The notes under the pieces are model-generated. The model had not been told where the DNA came from, searched no databases, and saw nothing but the letters and a program-made list of their open reading frames with translations. Positions 1 to 7,829 of a DNA stretch of 19,545 bases are shown piece by piece. Position numbers and translations under genes: made by a program. The stretch covers positions 1 through 19,545 of the forward strand of contig CAJUJY010000063.1 of NCBI GenBank assembly GCA_910586555.1. Reading direction: 5' to 3'. Position 1 is the first letter of the stretch. Each line of letters opens with the position of its first letter. Origin of the DNA: an uncultured Lachnospiraceae bacterium (lineage in GTDB: Bacteria > Bacillota > Clostridia > Lachnospirales > Lachnospiraceae).

Positions 1-55
1 ATCCATGCCTTCATTATATCTTATCTTTAACTTTTTGAAAATTGATTTCCGTGCA
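1..55. repeat. Left arm of a perfect 55-bp terminal inverted repeat
   Basis: The first 55 bases are the exact reverse complement of the last 55 bases (19491-19545). Identity stops at once beyond base 55 (ATATA here, GGCAGGG on the other side). The exact length matches a frequent final k-mer of short-read assemblers, so this is more likely the shared boundary of a longer collapsed repeat than a complete biological repeat. Confidence 0.95.
13..41 (-). promoter_or_regulatory. Possible outward-facing promoter inside the left repeat arm
   Basis: On the minus strand, TTTTCA is followed after 17 bases by a perfect TATAAT, reading out of the window. The same element occurs in the right arm. It may drive a gene at the edge of the flanking repeat. 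The -35 box is poor and no gene is visible, so this is tentative. Confidence 0.35.
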
Positions 56-64
56 ATATATTAT
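35..64 (+). promoter_or_regulatory. Weak candidate promoter upstream of the first operon
   Basis: TTGAAA (35-40) is followed after 18 bases by TATTAT (59-64). The -35 box lies inside the inverted repeat and the -10 outside it, so expression of the phosphatase-nfo-carboxypeptidase operon could depend on the repeat junction. Other AT-rich -10-like words follow near 105-115, so the assignment is uncertain. Confidence 0.3.
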
Positions 65-227
65 AGCTGTTTTATAAATTATCTCCTGTTTATACACAAT
101 TAAAGATTTATAAAATAGACATGGAGCATATATCAGGAAAACTTGCTAATAGTTTCCAAATATGGTATTTTATAAAAAATATATATTTAATGGAAAGGAA
201 AGTGTTTTTAACACTAAAGGCATTGTT

Positions 228-767
228 ATGGGATATTTGTATTTAACAAGGCATGGGCAGACTGTATGGAATGTTGAGGACAAAGTCTGTGGTGCTACAG
301 ATATAGAACTTACAGAAAAAGGAAGACAACAGGCAGCAGGACTTGGTGCATCTTTAAGCCAGGATAAAAATATTACTATAGATACAATTATTTCTTCACC
401 TCTTAAAAGGGCAAAGGATACTGCCAAAATTATTTCAGATGCTATATCAGTACCAATGTATACTGATATGCGCATAACAGAACAGAATTTTGGGAAATAT
501 GAGGGAAAAGGACGGCATTCAGATGAATTTACAGAGGCAAAACGTCATTTTGCTGATAATTATGAAGGCGGGGAATCTATGCTTAAAGTTGCACAAAGAG
601 TATATAATTTCCTTGATGAAATCAGAAAGGAACGGCATAAAACTTACCTTATAGTTGCACATAATGGCATAGCAAGAATTGTCCACTCATATTTTTATGA
701 TGAAACCAATGAAGAATTTTCAAAGTATTCTATTAAAAATTGTGAACTTGTATGTTACCAGTGGTAA
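228..767 (+). CDS. Histidine phosphatase family protein (phosphoglycerate mutase-like)
   Basis: This 179-residue protein belongs to the histidine phosphatase superfamily. The N-terminal RHG signature (R8-H9-G10) carries the nucleophilic histidine. SSPLKRAKDTA around residues 56-66 supplies the second arginine, E85 is the likely proton donor and AHNG (H145) the second catalytic histidine. Size and motifs fit small-molecule phosphatases such as alpha-ribazole phosphatase or GpmB-like enzymes; no cobalamin genes are nearby, so the substrate cannot be named. An in-frame ATG at 162 would add 22 unrelated residues and has no ribosome site. The ATG at 228 is preceded by AAAGG at 8 bases and places the RHG strand at the N-terminus as usual. 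Nfo follows after 20 bases, suggesting one operon. Confidence 0.85.
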   Translation: MGYLYLTRHGQTVWNVEDKVCGATDIELTEKGRQQAAGLGASLSQDKNITIDTIISSPLKRAKDTAKIISDAISVPMYTDMRITEQNFGKYEGKGRHSDEFTEAKRHFADNYEGGESMLKVAQRVYNFLDEIRKERHKTYLIVAHNGIARIVHSYFYDETNEEFSKYSIKNCELVCYQW

Positions 768-787
768 AATAATCTGGAGGTAAAAAT

Positions 788-1627
788 ATGTATTATATAG
801 GAAACCATCTGCCTGTTGCTAATGGATATGAAGTAATGGCAAAAATGGAACTGGAACTTGGCGGAAATACATTTGCATTTTTTACAAGAAACCCAAGAGG
901 AGGAAGAGCCAAAGAAATTGATATTAAAGATATACAGAAATTCCTTAAAATAATAGATGAAAATGGTTTTGGCAGGCTCGTTGCACATGCCCCCTATACA
1001 TTAAACTTATGTTCTGATAAAGAAAAAACCAGGAATTTTTCTAAAGAAGTACTTGCAGATGATATAAAAAGAATGGAGTATATACCAGGCAATTACTACA
1101 ACTTCCACCCTGGTTCACATACAGGACAGGGAACAGAAAAGGGCATTGGAATAATTGCAGATGTATTAAATGAAATATTATCACCAGGACAGACAACCAT
1201 AGTCCTCCTTGAAACAATGGCAGGAAAAGGTACTGAAATTGGCAGGACATTTGAAGAAATCAAGGAAATTATGGACAGGGTAACCCTTAAGGACAAACTT
1301 GGTGTCTGCCTTGATACATGCCATATATGGGATGGAGGATATGATATAGTAAATAACCTTGATGGTGTTATAAATGAATTTGACAGGGTTATAGGGCTTA
1401 AAAACCTGTATGCAATACATTTTAATGACAGCAAAAATGAATGTGGGTCACATAAGGACAGGCATGAAAGGATAGGATATGGCAAAATAGGTGCTGTGGC
1501 ACTAAAAAGAATAGCACTACACCCTGCTTTTGCAGGTAAGCCGTTTATACTGGAAACCCCTAATGATGACAAGGGATATATACATGAAATTGAAATGTTT
1601 AAAAAATGGATGGAGGAAAAACAATGA
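788..1627 (+). CDS. nfo: Endonuclease IV (apurinic/apyrimidinic endonuclease)
   Basis: The 279-residue protein has the endonuclease IV TIM-barrel pattern. All nine metal ligands expected from the E. coli enzyme can be placed: H67 (AHAPY), H107 (FHPGS), E142 (LLET), D176 and H179 (LDTCH), H211 (IHFND), D224 and H226 (HKDRH) and E256 (LETP). The family cleaves DNA 5' of abasic sites with three zinc ions in base excision repair, in the cytoplasm. GGAGG lies 7 bases before the ATG. The stop codon overlaps the next start as ATGA (1624-1627), implying translational coupling with the carboxypeptidase gene. Length is normal for the family and nothing is missing. Confidence 0.95.
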   Translation: MYYIGNHLPVANGYEVMAKMELELGGNTFAFFTRNPRGGRAKEIDIKDIQKFLKIIDENGFGRLVAHAPYTLNLCSDKEKTRNFSKEVLADDIKRMEYIPGNYYNFHPGSHTGQGTEKGIGIIADVLNEILSPGQTTIVLLETMAGKGTEIGRTFEEIKEIMDRVTLKDKLGVCLDTCHIWDGGYDIVNNLDGVINEFDRVIGLKNLYAIHFNDSKNECGSHKDRHERIGYGKIGAVALKRIALHPAFAGKPFILETPNDDKGYIHEIEMFKKWMEEKQ

Positions 1628-2646
1628 AAATTCCAGGATTTTTAAAAGATGGCGGTACAATAGGCTTTGCTGCACCGTCTTTTGGCTGTAATATAGAACC
1701 ATATAAAAGCGGGTTTAATAATGCCCAGGAGAAATTCAAATCCATGGGCTATAAACTTGAACTTGGTGAAAACTGCTATAAAGGCTGTGGCACTGGCATA
1801 AGCAATACACCTGTAAAATGTGGCCAGGAACTTAACAGCTTTATGACAGGAAAAAGGTCTGATGTAGTTATTTCATGCGGAGGCGGTGAGCTTATGTGTG
1901 AAGTCCTGGATTATACAGACTTTGAAAAAATAGCCCTGTCAGAACCAGTGTGGTATATGGGATATTCAGATAATACAAATCTTACATTCCTTTTGCCAGT
2001 CCTTTGTGATACTGCTGCAATATATGCACCTTGCGCATCTTCATTCGGAATGGAAACCTGGCATAAATCCATATATGATGCTTTCGGGCTGCTTACAGGA
2101 AAAGTATCTTCGGTACATAGTTATGGCATGTGGGAAAAAAATTCCCTTAAAACAGAGGAAAAACCTCTTGAACCATATAACTTGTCTGAAAAAACAGAAA
2201 TAAAATACTATAATTGCAAAATCAAAACAGAAATTACTGGAAGGCTTATAGGAGGCTGCCTTGACTGCCTTAGTACACTTACAGGCACAAAATATGATAA
2301 AATGGCAGAATTTAATGAAAAATACAAAGAAGATGGCATAATATGGTTTATGGAATCATGTGAACTTAATGTAATGGGCATAAGAAGGGCATTATGGCAG
2401 TTAGAACATGCAGGGTGGTTTAAATACTTAAAAGGGTTTCTTATAGGACGTCCGTTTTGCTTTGGTGAAGAATTATATGGGCTGGACCAGTATAATGCAG
2501 TTACAGGTATTCTAGGAAAATATAATGTACCTGTAATAATGGATCTTGATATAGGGCACCTTCCGCCAATGATGCCATTAATTACCGGTGCCATGGCAAA
2601 TATTAAAACAAATGGCAATGATATATCAATAGAATTTATATTATAG
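1624..2646 (+). CDS. S66-family LD-carboxypeptidase (MccF/LdcA-like)
   Basis: This 340-residue serine peptidase belongs to family S66. The nucleophile is S115 in the GYSD elbow, with E244 (FMES) and H312 (IGHLPP) completing the Ser-Glu-His triad; spacing closely follows MccF (about 118, 243, 311). Members either trim the terminal D-alanine from peptidoglycan tetrapeptides (LdcA) or cleave acyl-sulfamoyl adenylates such as microcin C (MccF). No signal peptide is seen, so it is cytoplasmic: cell-wall recycling or detoxification. An in-frame ATG at 1606 is possible, but the 1624 start has GGAGG 7 bases upstream and overlaps the nfo stop. It is the last gene of the operon. Confidence 0.9.
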   Translation: MKIPGFLKDGGTIGFAAPSFGCNIEPYKSGFNNAQEKFKSMGYKLELGENCYKGCGTGISNTPVKCGQELNSFMTGKRSDVVISCGGGELMCEVLDYTDFEKIALSEPVWYMGYSDNTNLTFLLPVLCDTAAIYAPCASSFGMETWHKSIYDAFGLLTGKVSSVHSYGMWEKNSLKTEEKPLEPYNLSEKTEIKYYNCKIKTEITGRLIGGCLDCLSTLTGTKYDKMAEFNEKYKEDGIIWFMESCELNVMGIRRALWQLEHAGWFKYLKGFLIGRPFCFGEELYGLDQYNAVTGILGKYNVPVIMDLDIGHLPPMMPLITGAMANIKTNGNDISIEFIL

Positions 2647-2690
2647 TTTAAGAAACCTTAATTACAATAATCCCGTTAATTTCCCTTATA

Positions 2691-2711
2691 CAGCCTGTCC
2701 CGGACAGGCTG
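2691..2711. terminator. GC-rich hairpin between convergent genes
   Basis: Perfect 10-base arms (CAGCCTGTCC and GGACAGGCTG) surround one central base. It lies 45 bases after the carboxypeptidase stop and 32 bases past the convergent chemoreceptor stop. Neither strand has a real T-tract, only T-rich sequence on the plus strand, so it may be a weak bidirectional terminator or an mRNA 3'-end stabiliser. Confidence 0.45.
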
Positions 2712-2742
2712 CATTGTCTTAACTTCTTCATTATTAAGTAAA

Positions 2743-4794
2743 TTAATAATTGTATTTTTCCAGGATATTATTAAGCTGTTCTGCATAATGCATCATTTCT
2801 TTACTTGTATCTGCATTTTCATGTGCTGTATGGGAATTATTTTGCGTTACAATGGCAATCTGCTCTAATGCTGCATGTATCTGCTCTATTGCTTCTGACT
2901 GGTCTTCTGTTGCCTGGGAAATACTGTTTACCAGGCTGTCTGTAATCTGGTTTTTCTCTTCTACATTTTTAAGTGAGGCAACTGTAATTTTAAGGTCTTC
3001 CATACTGTCCTGGATATTATTACATGTTTTGCTAATAAGCCCTGCTGTTTTTAAAGCAGCCACATTACATTGTGAAGCAAGGTTTCTTATTTCAGAAGCC
3101 ACTACTGCAAACCCTTTCCCTGCTTCCCCTGCCTTTGAAGCTTCAACAGAAGCATTCATTGAAAGCAGGTTAGTTTCTGCCGCAATACTTTGCATAAGAT
3201 GCGTAATGCTGTTTATCTCATTAGAATTTGTTTCAATTATTTTCATGGTATCTGACAGTTTATCCAGGTTTTGGTTCCCCTCCTTTAATTCCCTTAAAGT
3301 TGATGCCATCATTTCACTGGCTTTTATTGTATTAATTGAATTTTGCTTAATTTCATCAGTAATGCCAGTTAATGATGCAAATAATTCCTCTGTAGCACTT
3401 GCCTGGTCTGATGTGCCGTCAGCAAGGATACGGGCTGATACATCAAATTTTTTTATTCCTGATATAAGTACTGATGCTGAAATATTAATCTGTTTTATTG
3501 TTTTTGCCATACTTTCATTAATTAATTCCAGCAAGGATACAAGCTGGTTAAATTCACCATTAAAACCGCTTGGTATTTTTTCACAGAAATCACCATCTGC
3601 TATTTTACTTGCAAAAGAATTTATTTCCTGCATAACATTTTTCAGGATTCCAGCCGTTTTATTAATATTATCTAAAAGCCCTGCACATTCATCACTGCCT
3701 TTAACTTTTGGGATAACAGTTGTAAAATCACCTTCCGCAAGAAGTTTAAGACGGTTAAGGCTTAATTTTATTGGCTTTGTAACAGTCCTTGTTATTAATG
3801 CAATAAGCAGTGCTGCAAATATTACTGCGGCTGATGTAACCATTATGCCAGCTTTATTAACCCTGTCAAGCAGTGACAAAGCTTTTTCTTTATTATGTAG
3901 TGTAATAACTGACCATGTATCAGAATAGCCGTCAAGTTCCACAGGTGAATAGCTTGCATAATAACTGCCATTATTATATATTACCTCTGCGGAACCACTT
4001 TTACCTGCCATAACATCAGAAACTATTTTTGAAAAACCTTCTGAAACTTTAACTGGCTTTTCTTCAGTTAATATATTTCCATTTTCATCATAAATAATCT
4101 TGCCTTTGGAATCTTTCTTTGATATAGTCCTTGTAAGTTTTTTATAATTATATAATTCCTCATAATAAACACTTTCAGGGTGTGCAAGTATAGTTCCCTC
4201 ACCATCTATAATAAATGATATCTTATCTTCATCTTTATCTGAATATTTTTCAATTAAAGACTGGAGTGTTGCAAGCTTTATATCAGTTGCTAGTATGCCT
4301 TTTATGTTGTTGTCCCGCATAATAGGATAAAAAACTGAAGCACATGCCATATTTGTTGAAATTGAATAATAAGACTTTGATATAAAAGGCTTTTTTAGTT
4401 CCATCATCTGTAAAAACCACCACCTGTTTGCCCTGTTGCCTAGTTCCCCTACAGAACGCGCAGTCTGGTCACCATTGGTATCCTGTATATAAATTAATTC
4501 AAAATATTTATTCCTTTCTGCCATTCCTTTTACTAATGGTGCTTGTGCCCTGCCATCCATAGCAAGTACAGGTTCTGTAAATGCAAGTTCCTCTGTGATA
4601 GCATATGCCTTATTCATAAAACTTCCAACAGACTGTGCTATAGAACTATTAAGCTCACTATCATGTTTTATAATCTGTTCTTTATATGTGCCTTTTAAAA
4701 GATTGCCAGTAATTCCTAAAATTGATATAGCAAATATGCATAAAACCAGTATTACTGGAAACATAAATTTACTAAATATGCTTTTAAACCTCAT
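2743..4794 (-). CDS. Methyl-accepting chemotaxis protein with periplasm-facing dCache sensor
   Basis: The 683-residue receptor has a membrane helix at about 11-33, a large extracellular double-Cache domain to about 305, a second helix near 312-335, two HAMP-like units (AEGDF and later ADGDF motifs) and a cytoplasmic signalling coiled coil. The hairpin tip carries the conserved block with TNLLSMNASVEA, AGEAGKGFAVVA and EIRNLA that contacts CheA/CheW. In the sensor, an RWWF followed later by ATDI partly resembles the amino-acid-binding dCache motif, but the upstream tyrosine of that motif is not seen, so the ligand is open. There is no C-terminal CheR-tethering pentapeptide. AAAGGAG precedes the ATG. 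No other motility or chemotaxis gene is near; it is a stand-alone gene. Confidence 0.92.
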   Translation of the reverse strand: MRFKSIFSKFMFPVILVLCIFAISILGITGNLLKGTYKEQIIKHDSELNSSIAQSVGSFMNKAYAITEELAFTEPVLAMDGRAQAPLVKGMAERNKYFELIYIQDTNGDQTARSVGELGNRANRWWFLQMMELKKPFISKSYYSISTNMACASVFYPIMRDNNIKGILATDIKLATLQSLIEKYSDKDEDKISFIIDGEGTILAHPESVYYEELYNYKKLTRTISKKDSKGKIIYDENGNILTEEKPVKVSEGFSKIVSDVMAGKSGSAEVIYNNGSYYASYSPVELDGYSDTWSVITLHNKEKALSLLDRVNKAGIMVTSAAVIFAALLIALITRTVTKPIKLSLNRLKLLAEGDFTTVIPKVKGSDECAGLLDNINKTAGILKNVMQEINSFASKIADGDFCEKIPSGFNGEFNQLVSLLELINESMAKTIKQINISASVLISGIKKFDVSARILADGTSDQASATEELFASLTGITDEIKQNSINTIKASEMMASTLRELKEGNQNLDKLSDTMKIIETNSNEINSITHLMQSIAAETNLLSMNASVEASKAGEAGKGFAVVASEIRNLASQCNVAALKTAGLISKTCNNIQDSMEDLKITVASLKNVEEKNQITDSLVNSISQATEDQSEAIEQIHAALEQIAIVTQNNSHTAHENADTSKEMMHYAEQLNNILEKYNY

Positions 4795-4847
4795 AAATTT
4801 CTCCTTTTTAGTTAAAGTTTTGTTTTAATATCATTGTGCATTTTATA

Positions 4848-4877
4848 AGTATAGCATATTTTTATATTACATTCCAA
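4848..4877 (-). promoter_or_regulatory. Promoter of the chemoreceptor gene
   Basis: On the minus strand, TTGGAA (4872-4877), an 18-base spacer ending in TGC and TATACT (4848-4853) form an extended -10 promoter about 50 bases before the start codon. Confidence 0.6.
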
Positions 4878-4921
4878 CAATTTTATTTTCATTATTTTTT
4901 AAGAAATTCATGCAATAATTA

Positions 4922-4930
4922 TGCTAAAAT
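4922..4930 (+). promoter_or_regulatory. Possible extended -10 promoter of the lipoprotein gene
   Basis: TGCTAAAAT on the plus strand is an extended -10 element 44 bases before the lipoprotein start. No convincing -35 box stands at the right distance. Confidence 0.35.
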
Positions 4931-4973
4931 AAAATCCAGCAGTATAAAAAATAGCGCAGAAAAGGGGATTATT

Positions 4974-5564
4974 ATGAAAAAAAGAATTATTTTTATAACC
5001 TTAATACTTATAATACCACTATTATCTGGATGCAGTAAAAAGTCTGCTAATAATGGCACTAATGCTTCCAGCCAGGAAACAGCCACTAATGCAGATGCTA
5101 CGCCAAATCCTGTAATTAAGCCTGGACAGACAGGGGTTCTTATACAAAATACTAATGTAACTTACTTTAGCCTCCAGGATTATAAGAAACATACAGTAAA
5201 GGCAGAAAAAGGATCACTTGTATTATTACTTAATAAAAATAAAGACAGTTACCATGTACAATTTGCAGTAACAGAACTTCCTGTACTGGCAGGCAATATA
5301 GATAAAGAAGCTGTATCATTTGAAGAAGCAGATTTTAAAAATGCTAAAGACGGCCTGGTAAAACATGCTAATGTATATAAAACACCTAATAGCAAAAAAC
5401 CATACATTAGTGGTTATTCTTCAGCAGTATCAGTTGAGGGAAAAGAAGGCAGCTTTTTTAAATGCTGCCTTCCAGGTGGTGATTATGGCTATATAAAAGA
5501 AGATGATATAGAATATACTGTTGAAAAAGCAGACTGGACAGTAGAAATGCTGCCTCCAGAATAA
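4974..5564 (+). CDS. Small lipoprotein, possibly with two SH3-like domains
   Basis: The 196-residue protein starts with a lipoprotein signal: KKR, a hydrophobic stretch, then a lipobox L17-S18-G19-C20, so C20 should be lipidated and the protein held on the outer face of the membrane. A Ser/Asn/Thr/Ala-rich linker (about 21-48) leads to two beta-rich segments. The second (about 125-180, with VYKTPNSKKPYISGY and later YGYIKEDDIEY) looks like a bacterial SH3 domain, but the match is by eye. The start is set by AAAGGGG 8-10 bases before the ATG; an upstream in-frame ATG would bury the signal peptide. It is divergent from the chemoreceptor and apparently monocistronic. Function unknown. Confidence 0.8.
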   Translation: MKKRIIFITLILIIPLLSGCSKKSANNGTNASSQETATNADATPNPVIKPGQTGVLIQNTNVTYFSLQDYKKHTVKAEKGSLVLLLNKNKDSYHVQFAVTELPVLAGNIDKEAVSFEEADFKNAKDGLVKHANVYKTPNSKKPYISGYSSAVSVEGKEGSFFKCCLPGGDYGYIKEDDIEYTVEKADWTVEMLPPE

Positions 5565-5571
5565 CAAGCAT

Positions 5572-5604
5572 AAAAAACGTATGGATTTACTGCTGTTCCA
5601 TACG
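5572..5604 (-). terminator. Rho-independent terminator of the Rrf2-type gene
   Basis: An 8-bp stem (CGTATGGA/TCCATACG) with an 11-base loop is followed on the minus strand by TTTTTT. It lies 58 bases past the Rrf2 stop. The plus strand has AAAAAA before and AT-rich sequence after, so it may also slow transcription from the lipoprotein gene. Confidence 0.75.
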
Positions 5605-5661
5605 CCATATATTATTATTCGTAAATATTTATATTTACATATATTACAATATACATCCTGT

Positions 5662-6102
5662 TTAGAATTCCTTGCTAAGATACTTTCTGGTATCTTTCTT
5701 TAAATCTTCAAGTGTAATAGATGCAAGTTCTTTCTCCATAGCATTTTGCACCTGCATAAGCCTGCCATCTAAAATATGGTGGATATTTTTTCCAACAGGG
5801 CAGTCTGCAGAGGGATTTTCATGGAAATGGAATAAGGACTTGTTTTCAACACATTCCACAGCATTATAAATATCTAAAAAAGTTATACTGCTAAGAGGTT
5901 TTGCAATAACAGCACCGCCTGTACCACGTACAACATTAATAAGCCCGCTTCCCTTAAGCTGTCCCAGAATCTTCCTTATAACCACAGGGTTTACATTAGT
6001 ACTTCCTGCAAGAAAATTGCTTGTCACTTTATATTTATCCCCAAAAGTATCTATACAGGCAAAAATATGGACAGCCAATGTAAACCGGCTTGAAATCTGC
6101 AT
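5662..6102 (-). CDS. Rrf2-family transcriptional regulator
   Basis: The 146-residue protein has the Rrf2 winged-helix layout: MQISSRFTLAVHIFACI at the N-terminus, a recognition region with NPVVIRKILGQLKGSGLI and the wing VRGTGGAVIAKP. The C-terminal half resembles YwnA-like members (FHFHENPSADCPVGKNI). Only one cysteine (C101) sits in the region where IscR/NsrR carry three, so a classical iron-sulfur cluster is unlikely; redox or cysteine-metabolite sensing is possible. A GTG at 6114 would add four residues, but AGGTGG at 8 bases before the ATG at 6102 decides the start. It is divergent from the padR operon and probably autoregulated through the dyad over its promoter. Confidence 0.9.
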   Translation of the reverse strand: MQISSRFTLAVHIFACIDTFGDKYKVTSNFLAGSTNVNPVVIRKILGQLKGSGLINVVRGTGGAVIAKPLSSITFLDIYNAVECVENKSLFHFHENPSADCPVGKNIHHILDGRLMQVQNAMEKELASITLEDLKKDTRKYLSKEF

Positions 6103-6133
6103 AAAATATACCACCTTCCAATATTATATATTT

Positions 6134-6170
6134 CCAGGAAAATTATAACCCCTGGCAACAGAAAAAACAA
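6134..6170 (-). promoter_or_regulatory. Rrf2 gene promoter with overlapping dyad operator
   Basis: On the minus strand TTGTTT (6165-6170), 17 bases and a perfect TATAAT (6142-6147) form the promoter. The -10 box is enclosed by an inverted repeat CCAGG-N12-CCTGG (6134-6138 and 6151-6155). A dyad over the -10 box is where an autoregulating Rrf2 repressor would bind; that role is inferred. Confidence 0.65.
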
Positions 6171-6220
6171 GGAAAACATTTCTGCTTGTATAACCATGTG
6201 TAAATTTTTGCATTTTCTGC

Positions 6221-6249
6221 TTGACATTATTTAAAATTTATGTTATTTT
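6221..6249 (+). promoter_or_regulatory. Promoter of the padR-HAAS-DUF4097 operon
   Basis: A perfect TTGACA (6221-6226), a 17-base spacer and TATTTT (6244-6249). The predicted start lies near 6256, at the edge of the repeat/palindrome array, an arrangement suited to repression. Confidence 0.7.
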
Positions 6250-6258
6250 TACTATGTC

Positions 6259-6309
6259 AATCGTAGTACGACAGACGTAACAACGACAATCGTTGTTACG
6301 ACAGATGTA
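6259..6309 (+). promoter_or_regulatory. Operator array: palindrome plus direct repeats
   Basis: A 25-bp palindrome has perfect 11-base arms CGTAACAACGA and TCGTTGTTACG around CAA (6276-6300). It is overlaid on a direct repeat: CAATCG appears at 6258 and 6287, and TACGACAGA followed by CGTA or TGTA occurs at 6267-6279 and 6297-6309, 30 bp apart. The array sits just downstream of the -10 box and before padR, so it is most simply the autoregulatory operator of the PadR protein, but the binder is inferred. Confidence 0.7.
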
Positions 6310-6361
6310 TTAAAATAGATATGTAAAACCTGTATTACTTTGGCAAGAATGGAGGATTAAT

Positions 6362-6700
6362 ATGAATAGTATCAGCAGTGATGTGATACGTGGCTATAAC
6401 GACACTATAATACTGTTCCTTCTTCTCCAGCACCCCTCCTATGGATATGAAATATCTAAGCAAATAAAAAATTTAACAGAAGAAAAGTATATTATTAAGG
6501 AAACAACTTTATATTCAGCTTTTACCCGCATGGAAAAAAATGGATATATTGAATCCTTTTCTTCTGACAAAGAAGGAAGTGGCAAAAGGAGAACCTACTA
6601 CCGTATTACACAAGCCGGACGCCAGTATTACAAAGACAAATGTTCTGAATGGAATCTTACCAAAGAAGTAATTGAAAATTTTATTTTAAAAGAAGAGTGA
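6362..6700 (+). CDS. PadR-family transcriptional regulator
   Basis: The 112-residue protein is a PadR winged-helix repressor: ILFLLLQHPSYGYEISKQI is the first helix pair, TLYSAFTRMEKNGYIES the recognition helix and start of the wing, and GKRRTYYRITQAGRQYY the wing with the typical YY.IT..G motif. The C-terminal helix is short, as in PadR subfamily 2. GGAGG lies 7 bases before the ATG. Across genomes such regulators often precede HAAS-domain membrane proteins and DUF4097 proteins, as here, and usually repress their own operon until an envelope-related signal is sensed. The ligand is unknown. Confidence 0.92.
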   Translation: MNSISSDVIRGYNDTIILFLLLQHPSYGYEISKQIKNLTEEKYIIKETTLYSAFTRMEKNGYIESFSSDKEGSGKRRTYYRITQAGRQYYKDKCSEWNLTKEVIENFILKEE

Positions 6701-6730
6701 AAAATAAAATTTCTATTTAGTGTGGTTGTG

Positions 6731-6780
6731 TCTGTGCGCTGCCCGCCACAAGCACCAGTTATGTACAAAAGCAGCGCAGA
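6731..6780 (+). other. Intercistronic RNA hairpin before the HAAS gene
   Basis: TGCGCTGC (6735-6742) pairs with GCAGCGCA (6771-6778), extendable by UCUG/CAGA pairing with a small bulge, enclosing a 28-base loop. The 3' arm ends 3-5 bases before the ribosome site of the HAAS gene. It could tune translation or mRNA processing between padR and its partner genes. Confidence 0.45.
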
Positions 6781-6793
6781 AATGAGGTAAATT

Positions 6794-7777
6794 ATGGAAG
6801 CAATTAGGAATTATCTTGAAACAATGTTTGCTAACCTTCCCAATACACCAGAAGTTTTACGTGCCAAAAATGAGCTGTGGCAGATGATGGAGGATAAATA
6901 TAATGAACTGGTAGCAGAAGGTAAAAGTGATAATGAAGCTGTAGGAACTGTTATTGCCGAATTTGGCAACCTTGACGAGATTGCAGAAGACCTTGGAATA
7001 CACAATGTAGTAAGTAAAACACAGGATATTACCAGGCACAAGGTTACTATGGACGAAGTTAAAAAATATCTTCATGACAGTTCAAGTTATGCTTATAAAA
7101 TAGCTTTAGGTGTATTTTTATGTATAACAAGCCCTGTAGGTGCAATTATAAGCGAAACAGCCGGTGTAAAAACTTATATATTTGGAATCCTTTTTCTTAT
7201 GGGATTTGTTGCAGCAGCAGTAATTTTATTTGTACATTCATCTATAACAATGCACCGGTGGGATTTCCTAAAACAAGAACTTTGTACTATTGATTTTGCA
7301 ACTACTAATTATGTCAATGAACAGAAAGAGCGTTATACTTCAACTTATGCCATGCTTATGACTGTAGGGATTGTATTATGTGTAGTAAGTTTTGTGCCTG
7401 CTGCAATAATTGATGAACTTGATTTATCATTTTTTGGTTTTGACATGGATAATATGTCAGGCATGCTGCTGCTGGTTTTTGTAGCAATAGGTGTATTTAT
7501 GATTATCCTGTCATACAAAATAAACAATACTTATAACAGCCTTTTAAAATTAAATAATGCATCTACCATAAGCGGAAACTATGTACCATCACAACACCCT
7601 GAAACCAAATATATATCACAGACAGCCGCAACAGTTATGTCTGTATACTGGCAGACAGTTACATGTATATACCTTATGTGGAGTTTCTTAACATTTAACT
7701 GGCATTATACATGGATTATATGGCCAATAGCTGGCATAATAAGCGGAGTGTTAAACAGTGCATTTAAAAAGCACTAA
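6794..7777 (+). CDS. HAAS-domain multi-pass membrane protein
   Basis: The 327-residue protein begins with an all-helical HAAS-like domain (about 1-75: MEAIRNYLETMF, ELWQMMEDKYNELVAEGKS, AVIAEFGNLDEIAEDLGI style motifs). It continues with about six membrane segments (roughly 97-118, 124-150, 188-208, 222-245, 272-300 and 305-322). HAAS domains commonly accompany PadR regulators and are thought to couple membrane proteins to them, perhaps by direct binding; this is family association, not shown here. A putative ribosome site (TGAGG) precedes the ATG by 7 bases. There is no nucleotide-binding or enzymatic motif. The DUF4097 gene starts 52 bases downstream, so the three genes form one operon. Confidence 0.8.
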   Translation: MEAIRNYLETMFANLPNTPEVLRAKNELWQMMEDKYNELVAEGKSDNEAVGTVIAEFGNLDEIAEDLGIHNVVSKTQDITRHKVTMDEVKKYLHDSSSYAYKIALGVFLCITSPVGAIISETAGVKTYIFGILFLMGFVAAAVILFVHSSITMHRWDFLKQELCTIDFATTNYVNEQKERYTSTYAMLMTVGIVLCVVSFVPAAIIDELDLSFFGFDMDNMSGMLLLVFVAIGVFMIILSYKINNTYNSLLKLNNASTISGNYVPSQHPETKYISQTAATVMSVYWQTVTCIYLMWSFLTFNWHYTWIIWPIAGIISGVLNSAFKKH

Positions 7778-7829
7778 TACAGGCATAGTTAATACATTTA
7801 CTATTTTTAAATATAAAGGGGGATTAAAT

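Noticed and set aside
1096..1572. A 158-codon minus-strand frame
   Set aside because: Lies wholly inside nfo, which has all nine metal ligands; no start signal or family resemblance.
2852..3928. A 358-codon open frame on the plus strand
   Set aside because: It is fully antisense to the chemoreceptor, has no ribosome site or domain, and its hydrophobic Ser-rich composition is that of a complementary frame.
5662..6102. Iron-sulfur Rrf2 regulator (IscR or NsrR)
   Set aside because: Only one cysteine occurs in the region that carries three in cluster-binding members.
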